Source: Bacillota bacterium (GTDB lineage: Bacteria; Bacillota; Clostridia; Clostridiales; Clostridiaceae). Taken from it: a DNA stretch of 64,000 bases. How positions within the stretch are numbered: the first letter of the stretch is position 1; every line of letters begins with the position of its first letter. A program made the position numbers and the translations under genes. Shown piece after piece: positions 18,320 to 26,746 of the stretch. The stretch spans positions 1-64,000 of the forward strand of contig JAEXLD010000014.1 of assembly GCA_023445445.1 (NCBI GenBank). The letters run 5' to 3'. The notes under the pieces were generated by a model. It was given only the letters and a program-made list of their open reading frames with translations. It was not told the origin of the DNA and searched no databases.

Positions 18320-18360
18320 AAGCCCGGGTATTAGTGGGGTACTGAGTACCAAACTTGCTT
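18320..18360 (+). ncRNA. RNA-like element, copy A (candidate structured RNA)
   Basis: The 16-nt block GGGTATTAGTGGGGTA (18326-18341) occurs identically at 23867-23882. In this copy the right half pairs as AGT..GGTAC-TGA-GTACC..ACT (18333-18355). Outer bases AAGC (18320-18323) and GCTT (18357-18360) can close the element. TTGCTTA follows in both copies. A good terminator lies 45 nt downstream, so the element could end a small RNA. It sits in the gap between the MazG gene and the kinase-helicase gene. I do not recognise it as a known RNA family. Confidence 0.35.
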
Positions 18361-18402
18361 AATATTTTTAGATAAGATTATTGATATTTACATTAAATAA
18401 AC

Positions 18403-18433
18403 AAAACCATCGGTTCGCTAATCGGTGGTTTTT
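18403..18433 (+). terminator. Hairpin terminator upstream of the kinase-helicase gene
   Basis: AAAACCATCG pairs with CGGTGGTTTT around an 11-nt loop, with a T tail. No gene ends here, so it probably terminates an RNA carrying the element at 18320-18360. Confidence 0.7.
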
Positions 18434-18453
18434 CCTTTGTTTCAATATATGAA

Positions 18454-18476
18454 ATGATACAAATATGATAAAATAT
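18454..18476 (+). promoter_or_regulatory. Promoter-like sequence repeated at 23723-23745
   Basis: This 23-nt AT-rich stretch (ATGATACAAATATG plus TAAAATAT) matches 22 of 23 bases with 23723-23745. It contains a TAAAAT-type -10 and lies 100 nt ahead of the kinase-helicase start. Being kept in front of two different defence genes suggests a shared promoter or a copied upstream segment. Confidence 0.4.
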
Positions 18477-18576
18477 AAGTAGAAAAATATATAAAAATAA
18501 ATGATAATTTGTAATCGGTTTAAGGACTTTTAATACTATTTATATAATATAAAAATAATTAAGAAAGGAGCAAATT

Positions 18577-21500
18577 ATGATTTCGTGGATAGTGGATAAA
18601 TATAAGACTATAAAAAAACTTTCCTCAACTAATAATTCAGAGGTTTATTTATGTAAAGATTATAGTGAAGAAAATGAGTTAGTTGCTATAAAAGTATTTA
18701 AGTATGATTCAGATAATAAAATGCTAGAAAATTACTTTAAAAGAGAATGTGAAGTTTTAAGTTTATTACGACATGATAATATAGTTAATTTATTTGATGA
18801 AGGATATGATAGAAAACAAAAACTATTTTATATAGTTTTAGAGTACATTGAAGGTAAAACATTAAAGGAGATTATTAATGATAAGTCAATAAGATCCTTT
18901 GCCAAAGAGTCTTTGGCTTTGCAAATATTAGATGCTATAAACTATGCACATAGTCAGAATGTATTACATAGAGATCTTAAACCATCTAATATTATGATTA
19001 CAAACGAAGGAGATGTAAAAATTATTGATTTTGGTATAAGTAAAATTATGGATTCCTTTAGAACAGATGGAGAAAATTTTACTATACAAGCATTAACATT
19101 AAAATATGCATCTCCTGAACAAAAGCTAGGTAAAGCATTAACATTTCAATCAGATATTTATTCTCTGGGTTTAGTTTTCTGTGAACTGTTTAATGGAAAA
19201 TTTATAGATACAAACACTTCTATAAAGAAACAAATTATGAATTGTGAATCATTATCAGAAGAAAAAAGAGAAATAATTGTTAAAATGGTTGAGGAAGATG
19301 TGGATAAGAGGATAACTAACATATATAAAGTTCAAAATGACTGGAAAAAGTGTGAAAGCAAAAAAAGAGAAGGATACTCCTTAGGATTAACAACAACTGC
19401 TATGAAAAAGTTGGTAAAACTAGGGATGATAGATAAAGAAAATAGAACTCTTGCCATTTCCTTTATATTAGATGATTTGAGTAATGATGTATATTTTGCA
19501 TCAGCAAAAAATGTATATGAAGATAAAGATGAAAAAAAATATTTATTATTTGGTAAACAGGTAGAATATAATTGTGTGTTAGATACTCGCACTATGAATA
19601 GTTTAACAATAGTATCTGTTACTATTCCAGATACATATTTGTTAGATTTAAGAAAAGATAATTTTGGGATGAAATGTGATAAAAAATTTTATTTTGAATT
19701 TAGTAACAGAAAAATAATTAATATTAATAATCTTATAAATAAATACACTGAAATACAAAAAAAGATTGATGTAGAAAGTAAAAATAATATAATTACAGAA
19801 GAAATTATAAAAAAATGGAATAACATTTTAGAAATTCAAAAAGAATTAAATGAGAATAATAGAAATACTTTAAGGTATTCAGAATTTAAATATAATTCTA
19901 TAGATAGACGACTAATATTAAAAATAAAAGATCAAATTGATGATGTTCAATTTACTCAAGAGCAAATGATGGTTATAACATTGAAGGATGGGAGAGGCTC
20001 AAAAACAGGTAGGATAGGTTATTTTAGTAATTTTAAAAAAGGATATTTATATATAGATGTTATTAGAGGATTAGATATTGACATTTTTGCTAATAGTGGT
20101 GAAGTATCAGTAGATACAGCTTTTATGGATAACTTGATTATTAAACAAGAAAATTCATTGAAAAAAGTAAAAAATAATGAATGTGTTAATAGGAATTTAC
20201 CTAAGTTACTATCAGATCCTAATAGTGCTAAGATTATGTACTTATCTCACAATTTAAAGTTTAGAAATAAGATATTAGATGAAAATAAAAAAAGGATAAT
20301 AGAAGAAGCATTAAGTTCAAAAGATATTTATTTATTACAAGGGCCGCCAGGAACAGGGAAAACTACTTTTATTAGTGAGTTGGTTATTCAACAATTATCT
20401 TTAAATCCAAATGCTAAAATATTAGTATCATCTCAATCGAATGTGGCAGTAAATCATGCTATGAGTAAAATTAAAGAAGAAGATCCTTCTATAAAGGTAG
20501 TAAGGCTTGGTAGAGAGGAAATGATTTCTAATGGTATGGAAAATTACACTATTAATGCTCAGGTAGATTATATTATTGAAGAGATAAAAAATAAAGTTAA
20601 TAAATATTTTAATTATATAAAAAATAAAAATTTTGATAAAGAATTATTTGAAAAATATAATATTTTAAATGAAATATTATCCATTGAAGAAAATATTAAA
20701 AATTTAAGAACTGAGATTTTTCACGATGAAGAATTTAAAGCTAATAAAGAAAAAGAATATTATGATAAAAAGTCAAAGTTAAGTAGGTTAGAAGCTTTAA
20801 AAAATAGCTTTTATAATATTGAATTATCAAAATCAAATAAATTTATGGAGCAATTTATAGATGAATACATACAGTTAGGTGAATACTTTATAAAACAATG
20901 TGAAACTTTAATTAAGTTAGAAGAAGAATTAGAAATAATAAAGAGATATATTGATGAAAAAAATAATAAGTTAAAAGAATTTGAAAATGATTTAAAAGCT
21001 GGATACGATATTCTTGATATAGGTAAATATAAAAACATTGAAGAGTATAGAATTGATCTTGAGGCAAAAATAGAAAAACAAAAGAAAAAGTTTGATAAAT
21101 TTTCTAAGTTTGAAAGATTGAAGAATGATTGGTTAAAAAGAATAAATCAATCTGAAGAAATAGAAAAAATTTTAATTGAGGAAGTTAGTGTTATAGGAGC
21201 TACTTGTATAGGTATAGCTGGTTATTCTAATAGCTTTAATTTAAAATTCGATTTAGTCATTATTGATGAAGCAGGAAGAGCTACTCCACCAGAATTATTA
21301 GTTCCAATGGTACTAGGTAAAAAAATAGTTCTAGTTGGAGATCAAAAACAACTTCCACCTGTAATTGATAAATTATTATCAGATGAAGTTAAAGTGCGTC
21401 ATAATTATAATAAAAAAGAAATCGAAGAGAGTTTATTTGCTTATCTTGAAAAAAATTTAAATTCTGATTGTAAAAATATATTGAGAGAACAATATAGAAT

Positions 21501-22104
21501 GAATCCAGTAATAGGGGATTTAATAAGTAGAATATTTTATAATGACAATATTATTTCAAAGGTAAAGATGGAGGATAGAAAGCATTGTTATGATGAATTT
21601 GAAAATAATGCAATAGTATGGATAGATACTAAAAATGTTCCAGATAAATTTGAGGAATCTATAGGAACTACTAAACAAAACTCTCTAGAAGCAAAAGAAA
21701 TTGTAAAATTGTTAATAAAACTTGATACTAATTACTTCGATAAAAAAATAAAAAAAACAGTTGCAGTTATAGCTGGGTATAAAGCACAAAAAAATCTTAT
21801 AAATAGGTTAATTGATAGAGAGGGAATTAAATTTACTAACATTGCAATTGAAGTAGATACAGTAGATGGTTTTCAAGGAAGAGAAACTGATATTGTAATT
21901 TATAGTATTGTTAGAAGTAATAATTCTGGAAATATAGGATTTTTATCTGATGAAAGAAGGTTAAATGTTTCTTTATCAAGAGCTAAAGATCTACTTGTTA
22001 TTATTGGTGATAGTAAGTGTGTGTTAAAGAATAGAAATAATACATTTCATAAAGTATATGACTATATTGAAAGTAATGAGTACTGTAAAGTAGAGGTGAT
22101 TTAA
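18577..22104 (+). CDS. Protein kinase - SF1 (Upf1/Dna2-like) helicase fusion
   Basis: 1175 residues. Residues about 8-260 form a Ser/Thr protein kinase with VAIKVF lysine, HRDLKPSN catalytic loop (about 131-138) and IIDFGISK in place of DFG. After a linker region, a superfamily-1 helicase begins with Walker A GPPGTGKT (about 589-596). A long coiled-coil-rich insertion follows at about 670-870, then VIIDEAGRATPP (about 893-904), LVGDQKQLPP, EQYRMNP, VDGFQGRE and LNVSLSRAK. All kinase and helicase key residues appear intact. AAGAAAGGAG precedes the ATG. The stop is 1 nt before the PLD gene, so the two are coupled. I do not know a named system with exactly this pair. Confidence 0.85.
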   Translation: MISWIVDKYKTIKKLSSTNNSEVYLCKDYSEENELVAIKVFKYDSDNKMLENYFKRECEVLSLLRHDNIVNLFDEGYDRKQKLFYIVLEYIEGKTLKEIINDKSIRSFAKESLALQILDAINYAHSQNVLHRDLKPSNIMITNEGDVKIIDFGISKIMDSFRTDGENFTIQALTLKYASPEQKLGKALTFQSDIYSLGLVFCELFNGKFIDTNTSIKKQIMNCESLSEEKREIIVKMVEEDVDKRITNIYKVQNDWKKCESKKREGYSLGLTTTAMKKLVKLGMIDKENRTLAISFILDDLSNDVYFASAKNVYEDKDEKKYLLFGKQVEYNCVLDTRTMNSLTIVSVTIPDTYLLDLRKDNFGMKCDKKFYFEFSNRKIININNLINKYTEIQKKIDVESKNNIITEEIIKKWNNILEIQKELNENNRNTLRYSEFKYNSIDRRLILKIKDQIDDVQFTQEQMMVITLKDGRGSKTGRIGYFSNFKKGYLYIDVIRGLDIDIFANSGEVSVDTAFMDNLIIKQENSLKKVKNNECVNRNLPKLLSDPNSAKIMYLSHNLKFRNKILDENKKRIIEEALSSKDIYLLQGPPGTGKTTFISELVIQQLSLNPNAKILVSSQSNVAVNHAMSKIKEEDPSIKVVRLGREEMISNGMENYTINAQVDYIIEEIKNKVNKYFNYIKNKNFDKELFEKYNILNEILSIEENIKNLRTEIFHDEEFKANKEKEYYDKKSKLSRLEALKNSFYNIELSKSNKFMEQFIDEYIQLGEYFIKQCETLIKLEEELEIIKRYIDEKNNKLKEFENDLKAGYDILDIGKYKNIEEYRIDLEAKIEKQKKKFDKFSKFERLKNDWLKRINQSEEIEKILIEEVSVIGATCIGIAGYSNSFNLKFDLVIIDEAGRATPPELLVPMVLGKKIVLVGDQKQLPPVIDKLLSDEVKVRHNYNKKEIEESLFAYLEKNLNSDCKNILREQYRMNPVIGDLISRIFYNDNIISKVKMEDRKHCYDEFENNAIVWIDTKNVPDKFEESIGTTKQNSLEAKEIVKLLIKLDTNYFDKKIKKTVAVIAGYKAQKNLINRLIDREGIKFTNIAIEVDTVDGFQGRETDIVIYSIVRSNNSGNIGFLSDERRLNVSLSRAKDLLVIIGDSKCVLKNRNNTFHKVYDYIESNEYCKVEVI

Positions 22105-22105
22105 T

Positions 22106-23593
22106 TTGCAAAACATAGAAAGAATAACATCTATAGAGCAGTTAGCATCTAGTTATTCAGATTCTATAAAAGGATATAGATTAGCTACTTACTATAAAGC
22201 AGCATTTCCAGTATATAGAATTAAATGTGAAATTATCTTACAAAGAAAAAAGGAGTTAGGTTTAATTCAAGAATTTTGTTTAAAATATATTAAAGCTGGA
22301 GCTAAGAATACTGATAACTTAATGAATTTTTTGGGCTTGGAAGAGAAAGTTATTATCTCAAATATTTTAAATTTACATCAATTAGATATGGTGAATTATA
22401 AATTTGCAACAAAAGAAGTTATTTTAACTTCAAAAGGAATAGAAACTTTAGAGAAAAATATTTTTTTAGCTCCAGAACAGCTAGATTATACATTTTTGAT
22501 AGATGGAATAACAGGAGAATATCAAATTAATGAAAGTTTAGATAAGGGGGAAAGAGTTAGAAGATCATTTCATATGATTCCATTTATTGAGAATAAACCA
22601 GAAATTGATGAAATAGATTTAAATAAAATTAAAAAAGTTGCAGATAAGCAGCAAAGACTCAATAATAACAATTATTTAGATGGAGATATATTATCTGTAA
22701 AGAGTATAGATAAAATAGAAAAAGTATATAGGAAACTAAATGTTTTAGTATTTACAAATGATAAAGGTGATTTTGAAATACAAGTATATGATATTAATAA
22801 AAGAATGCAACAATATGAAACTAAATTAATATCGTTGATAGGTAAGAGATTTAATATAATACCAACAGTAGAATTTGATAGTGAAATAGATAATAAGGGA
22901 ACATCTCTCATCAATGAAGCTAAAATAAGAAAAAAAGTAGAAGAAGCTAATGAAATTTTAGATAATATTAAAGAGATTGAATCAAAAGTTCAGGAAATTG
23001 AAAGTATTGATGTTGAATCTGATGAAGAATATTTAACCAAAACTATGCAGATAGATCGATTGAAAAAAGAATTAGAAATGGAAAAACAAAAAATTAAGTA
23101 TGCACCCAAGATACTCAATACTTATGAGCATAGACCAATATTGATTAAAGCTTTAAGAGAAGCTAAAAAACAAGTAGTTATAGTATCTCCTTGGATTAAG
23201 AATGATGCAACAGATTCTGAATTAAGAGGAGAAATAAGAAAGACAATGTCTAGAAAAGTTAAGGTAGTTATTTGTTATGGTATTTCAAATAAAATAGAAC
23301 AGGATGTTAAAAAAGCAATTAATTTATTAAATGAGTTAAAAGAAGATAAAGCTATAAGTAAATATTTATCATTAGTAAAGTTAGGGAATACCCATGAAAA
23401 GGTTCTCGTATGTGATGATAAATTTACAGTTATAACTAGTTTTAATTGGTTATCATTTAAAGGAGATCCTAAAAAAGGATTTAGGCAGGAAACTGGATCT
23501 CTTCTAGAGGGAAAAGATAGTGCAGATAGAATGTTAAGTAATTTACAATCAAGAATTATAGAGGCGGGTAATAGGACAAACATAGTGCTATAA
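22106..23593 (+). CDS. PLD-superfamily nuclease-like protein, partner of the kinase-helicase
   Basis: 495 residues. The N-terminal half looks like winged-helix DNA- or protein-binding regions (residues about 45-120). A coiled coil runs at about 270-340. The C-terminal third is a phospholipase-D-like domain with one HxK(x4)D motif, HEKVLVCDD, near residue 430, preceded by VVIVSPWIK. One HKD per chain implies a dimeric active site, as in PLD nucleases. The start is TTG 22106 with GAGGTGA 7 nt upstream, 1 nt after the helicase stop codon. It probably cuts or binds nucleic acid as the effector of the unit. Confidence 0.75.
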   Translation: MQNIERITSIEQLASSYSDSIKGYRLATYYKAAFPVYRIKCEIILQRKKELGLIQEFCLKYIKAGAKNTDNLMNFLGLEEKVIISNILNLHQLDMVNYKFATKEVILTSKGIETLEKNIFLAPEQLDYTFLIDGITGEYQINESLDKGERVRRSFHMIPFIENKPEIDEIDLNKIKKVADKQQRLNNNNYLDGDILSVKSIDKIEKVYRKLNVLVFTNDKGDFEIQVYDINKRMQQYETKLISLIGKRFNIIPTVEFDSEIDNKGTSLINEAKIRKKVEEANEILDNIKEIESKVQEIESIDVESDEEYLTKTMQIDRLKKELEMEKQKIKYAPKILNTYEHRPILIKALREAKKQVVIVSPWIKNDATDSELRGEIRKTMSRKVKVVICYGISNKIEQDVKKAINLLNELKEDKAISKYLSLVKLGNTHEKVLVCDDKFTVITSFNWLSFKGDPKKGFRQETGSLLEGKDSADRMLSNLQSRIIEAGNRTNIVL

Positions 23594-23722
23594 AAGGATT
23601 ATTTGATAAGATAATAAAATTCTATATGAAGCTTGTTTGTTCTTTATAGTATAGAATAACTTTTGAGTTAATACATAATTGTTATATTATGAAGTATTTT
23701 ACTAAGGAATAAAATATCTATA

Positions 23723-23745
23723 ATGATACAAATATGGTAAAATAT
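23723..23745 (+). promoter_or_regulatory. Second copy of the repeated promoter-like sequence
   Basis: This differs by one base from 18454-18476. It lies about 37 nt ahead of the remnant helicase start at 23782 and probably was that gene's promoter. Confidence 0.4.
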
Positions 23746-23781
23746 TAAATAATATGATAAATAAAAATGGTGGTGAATTTA

Positions 23782-23820
23782 TTGAAGCAAGGGTTATATG
23801 AGCAAGTAATTAATACTTAA
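23782..23820 (+). pseudogene. 5' remnant of a DUF3427-type DEAD/DEAH helicase gene
   Basis: Only 12 codons remain before a stop: (M)KQGLYEQVINT from TTG 23782, with GGTGGTGA correctly spaced upstream. K-x-GLYEQ-x-IN is the usual first line of the PLD/SNF2-like helicases that end in DUF3427. The 3' end of such a gene is found at 39384-39761, same strand. I read the two as the ends of one gene interrupted by about 15.6 kb. The short length makes this end tentative. Confidence 0.5.
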
Positions 23821-23860
23821 ATACAAGTATAAGTACAAAAGTTAAGATGACACTTGTTAT

Positions 23861-23898
23861 GCACGGGGGTATTAGTGGGGTAGTAACCCACTTGCTTA
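23861..23898 (+). ncRNA. RNA-like element, copy B (candidate structured RNA)
   Basis: It carries the same 16-nt block as copy A (23867-23882). Here the hairpin is AGTGGG (23874-23879) with CCCACT (23887-23892) and a 7-nt loop. The 5' arm is unchanged from copy A while the 3' arm differs, yet both close an AGT..ACT hairpin followed by TGCTTA. A T run follows at 23902-23907. It lies between the helicase remnant and the Sau3AI-like gene, about 105 nt before the latter. Confidence 0.35.
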
Positions 23899-24007
23899 TG
23901 GTTTTTTCATATTTATAAGTTATAATATATTTAAAAAACTGTTTATAAATTTTAAGTATACAGAAAAATTTCATATAATATATTATATAGAAATTATTAG
24001 TAAGGGA

Positions 24008-25435
24008 ATGGGGAAATTGGAATATAAGTATGATAGAGAAAATAAAGAATCAATAGAGGAATATGCTAGAAGGCTACTTAATAAAAGTTTAAATGATATA
24101 AACGAAGATATAAAGAAAAACAAATTTAATAATGAAAAATCTAAAGGTAGATTGGGACAAACTATAGAAGAAGAATACTTTGGATATAAGGTTAATAGCA
24201 GGCAAGAAGCTGATTTTAGTGAAGTTGGTGTAGAATTAAAAGTTTGTCCGTTAAAATCCATAACTAAAAAAGAAAATTCTAATAGTATAAGAGAACAACT
24301 AGGATATTCAGCAAAAGAAAGAATTGTTCTTAGTATTATTGATTATTTTAAACTGAATGAAGAAACATGGCAAAATAATTCAATAATGAAAAAATGTAAA
24401 GAGCTTCTTTTAATGTTTTATATGAATGAGAAATACGTTGAAAAAGAAGATTTAATATTTAAAATTATTAGCTTATGGAGTCCATCAGAAAAAGATTTAA
24501 AAATTATAGAAAGGGATTGGAACATAATAGCTGATAAAGTTAGGAATGGTAGAGCACATGAAATTTCTGAGGGTGATACCATGTATCTTGGTGCATGTAC
24601 TAAAGGGAGCACAGCAGAAAAAAGTAAAAGGCGACAACCTAATTCAGAAATTATGGCTCAACAAAGAGCATTTTCTTATAAAAGACAATATGTTGATTTT
24701 ATTATAGATGAATTATTGGAAAGAGAGCAGCATAGAGAAGTAAAGCTTTTAAATTCATTATCAGATGGAAAACTTTTATTCGATGAAAAAATATATAAAT
24801 TATTTGACCAACTTTTAAATAAAAGTATTTCTGAAATTATTAATATATATTCAATAAATAGGGAAAGAAAAGCTAAAAATTTTATCAGACTAATAGTAGA
24901 TGATGTTTGTAAATCTACATTTGGAGACAAGCTTGAGAATTTTGAAGAGTTTAAGAAGGCAAATATAGAGGTGAAAACTATTGTGCTAAAACCTAATGGT
25001 ACGCCAAAGGAGTCAATGTCTTTTGAGCAAATTAATTATTGTCAAATAGTAGAAGAAGAATGGGAAGAATCTACAATACGAAATAAATTCGAAAATAAAA
25101 AATACTTATGGATAATTTTTAAGAGTAAGATTAATTTTGAAAAACAATCAGAATTAAGCTTAGATAATATTTATCTTTATAAAGTCATGTTTTGGAATAT
25201 GCCTATATCTGATTTAGATGGTAGTATGTATAGGGTTTGGTTAGATACTATAAATAAAATAAAACAAGGTGAATATGAAAAGTTTATTAAAATAAGTGAT
25301 GGAGAAATTGCTCATATAAGACCAAAAGCACGTAACTCAAGTGATTTAATTATTACACCACAAGGAATGAAAGCAAGAAAGAAATGCTTTTGGTTAAATG
25401 CTAAATATTTAAAAGATCAAATAGATAGATATTAA
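24008..25435 (+). CDS. Sau3AI/MutH-family type II restriction endonuclease
   Basis: 475 residues, near R.Sau3AI length. The nuclease core has GRLGQTIEEEYFG (about 47-59) and EADFSEVGVELKVCPLK. D69, E76 and K78 show the D-x6-E-x-K spacing of MutH. The C-terminal half (from about 290) is a second, degenerate copy of the fold, as in Sau3AI, where it acts as an allosteric DNA-binding domain. The expected target is GATC, supported by the C5 methyltransferase two genes on. The start is uncertain: ATG 24008 has AAGGGA touching it, while TTG 24017 has the same site at normal spacing. Confidence 0.85.
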   Translation: MGKLEYKYDRENKESIEEYARRLLNKSLNDINEDIKKNKFNNEKSKGRLGQTIEEEYFGYKVNSRQEADFSEVGVELKVCPLKSITKKENSNSIREQLGYSAKERIVLSIIDYFKLNEETWQNNSIMKKCKELLLMFYMNEKYVEKEDLIFKIISLWSPSEKDLKIIERDWNIIADKVRNGRAHEISEGDTMYLGACTKGSTAEKSKRRQPNSEIMAQQRAFSYKRQYVDFIIDELLEREQHREVKLLNSLSDGKLLFDEKIYKLFDQLLNKSISEIINIYSINRERKAKNFIRLIVDDVCKSTFGDKLENFEEFKKANIEVKTIVLKPNGTPKESMSFEQINYCQIVEEEWEESTIRNKFENKKYLWIIFKSKINFEKQSELSLDNIYLYKVMFWNMPISDLDGSMYRVWLDTINKIKQGEYEKFIKISDGEIAHIRPKARNSSDLIITPQGMKARKKCFWLNAKYLKDQIDRY

Positions 25436-25458
25436 AGTGAGTTAATGGAGGTGAAAAT

Positions 25459-26580
25459 ATGGCTGGATATATAATGAGTATGGATAATGAGGACTCTTTA
25501 AAAGAATGTATCATAAATGGAATATATAGTACAAATTTAAGTAATCCTATTAATAATAATTGGAAGACGCATCATGAAGGAACTTTTGCAGACTATTTTG
25601 GAATGAAACCTGGAGATAATATTTATTTTTTCATTAAAAGAAAAATATATGGGATTGGAGAATTAGTAAAAGTAAAATATGATTGTAAATACTGGAATTA
25701 TATTGATGCAGGCATACCTAAGAATTATGAGTATAATGAAATTAAAAATAGCATGATTATGAATAAAGAGAATAATATTAAAAATAGATGCTTTTGTATT
25801 TTTAAGCCATATCCTAAGTTTTTCACTGATGGTATTGATATGGATGAAGTTTTGGCATCGAACCCAAGTAAGTTTAAGTCACTAAGAGCATTTTGGAAAT
25901 TATCCTTTATAAAGGTAGATGAAGATGAAAATAAAGCACTTAGAGATATTATCTTAAAAAGAAACGAAGAGTTTATTTATGAAGATGGAAATTCATTTGA
26001 ATATAATTTAAAGTTTAAAAATGAACTATCAAATAAATTAGATGAAAGATATATTATGAACTCACAGCCTCTATTGATAAATTCATATAATAGAGATAGA
26101 ATAAAACATGAAATGGCTATAGAAGCAGCATTAATAGATATCATAAGTAATAATAAGTGCAATATATTTGGCTCTTGGGATTATTTATCACATCAAGTTA
26201 TAGCATCTCCATTTAAAGCAATAGATTATATGGATAAAATGGATTTATTCGGATTTAAGTATATAGAGGGATTTGATACAATTTCTAAATATTTGGTTGT
26301 AGAAATAAAAAAAGATGAAGCAACAAAAGATACAATAAATCAAATAATGAAATATGTTGATTGGATTAATGGAGAATATTCTTTTGGAGACTATGGCATG
26401 ATTCAGGCTTTTGTTGTTGCATATGATTTTAGTGAAGATGTAATTAAGTATAAAAATGAAATATGTATAAGAAATTATATAAAAGGAAAAAGACCAACAA
26501 TAGCTAGTACTTGGAGTTATGTAAGATTAATAAAATATAGATTCAATGATAATAAACTTCAATTTTATGAAGTGGAATAA
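25459..26580 (+). CDS. EVE/PUA-like domain fused to PD-(D/E)XK (NucS-like) nuclease
   Basis: 373 residues. Residues about 1-150 look like a PUA/EVE-type module (MKPGDNIYFFIKRKIYGIGEL), the fold that reads modified bases. The C-terminal 150 residues hold DLFGFKYI, then YLVVEIKKDEATKDTINQIMKYVDWI, an E-x-K nuclease core close to NucS/DUF91. The architecture is that of modification-dependent (type IV) restriction enzymes. It is nested between R and M of a GATC system, 23 nt after R, and followed by a perfect terminator. GGAGGTGA precedes ATG 25459. The domain call is by eye, and the base specificity is unknown. Confidence 0.65.
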   Translation: MAGYIMSMDNEDSLKECIINGIYSTNLSNPINNNWKTHHEGTFADYFGMKPGDNIYFFIKRKIYGIGELVKVKYDCKYWNYIDAGIPKNYEYNEIKNSMIMNKENNIKNRCFCIFKPYPKFFTDGIDMDEVLASNPSKFKSLRAFWKLSFIKVDEDENKALRDIILKRNEEFIYEDGNSFEYNLKFKNELSNKLDERYIMNSQPLLINSYNRDRIKHEMAIEAALIDIISNNKCNIFGSWDYLSHQVIASPFKAIDYMDKMDLFGFKYIEGFDTISKYLVVEIKKDEATKDTINQIMKYVDWINGEYSFGDYGMIQAFVVAYDFSEDVIKYKNEICIRNYIKGKRPTIASTWSYVRLIKYRFNDNKLQFYEVE

Positions 26581-26590
26581 TATATTTATT

Positions 26591-26635
26591 GTAGATAACT
26601 TTTAATTTAGGTATTATTAAGTTATCTACTTTTTT
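26591..26635 (+). terminator. Terminator after the EVE-nuclease gene
   Basis: Perfect 11-bp repeat GTAGATAACTT / AAGTTATCTAC followed by six T. It separates the nuclease genes from the methyltransferase gene. Confidence 0.9.
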
Positions 26636-26669
26636 GTTTTTTATAATTAAATCTATAAAAAAATATTTC

Positions 26670-26715
26670 TTGAATAAGACAAAGAAATATGATAAATATA
26701 TATAGAACGATCGTT
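26670..26715 (+). promoter_or_regulatory. Methyltransferase promoter with GATC-containing palindrome
   Basis: A -35-like TTGAAT (26670-26675), a 17-nt spacer and a -10-like TAAATA (26693-26698) put the start of transcription near 26705. There the perfect palindrome AACGATCGTT (26706-26715) holds one GATC, the expected target of the methyltransferase it precedes. A methylation- or MTase-binding switch on its own promoter is inference. Confidence 0.5.
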
Positions 26716-26746
26716 TGTGTAGGTAGTAAATTAGGAGGTTATCAAT

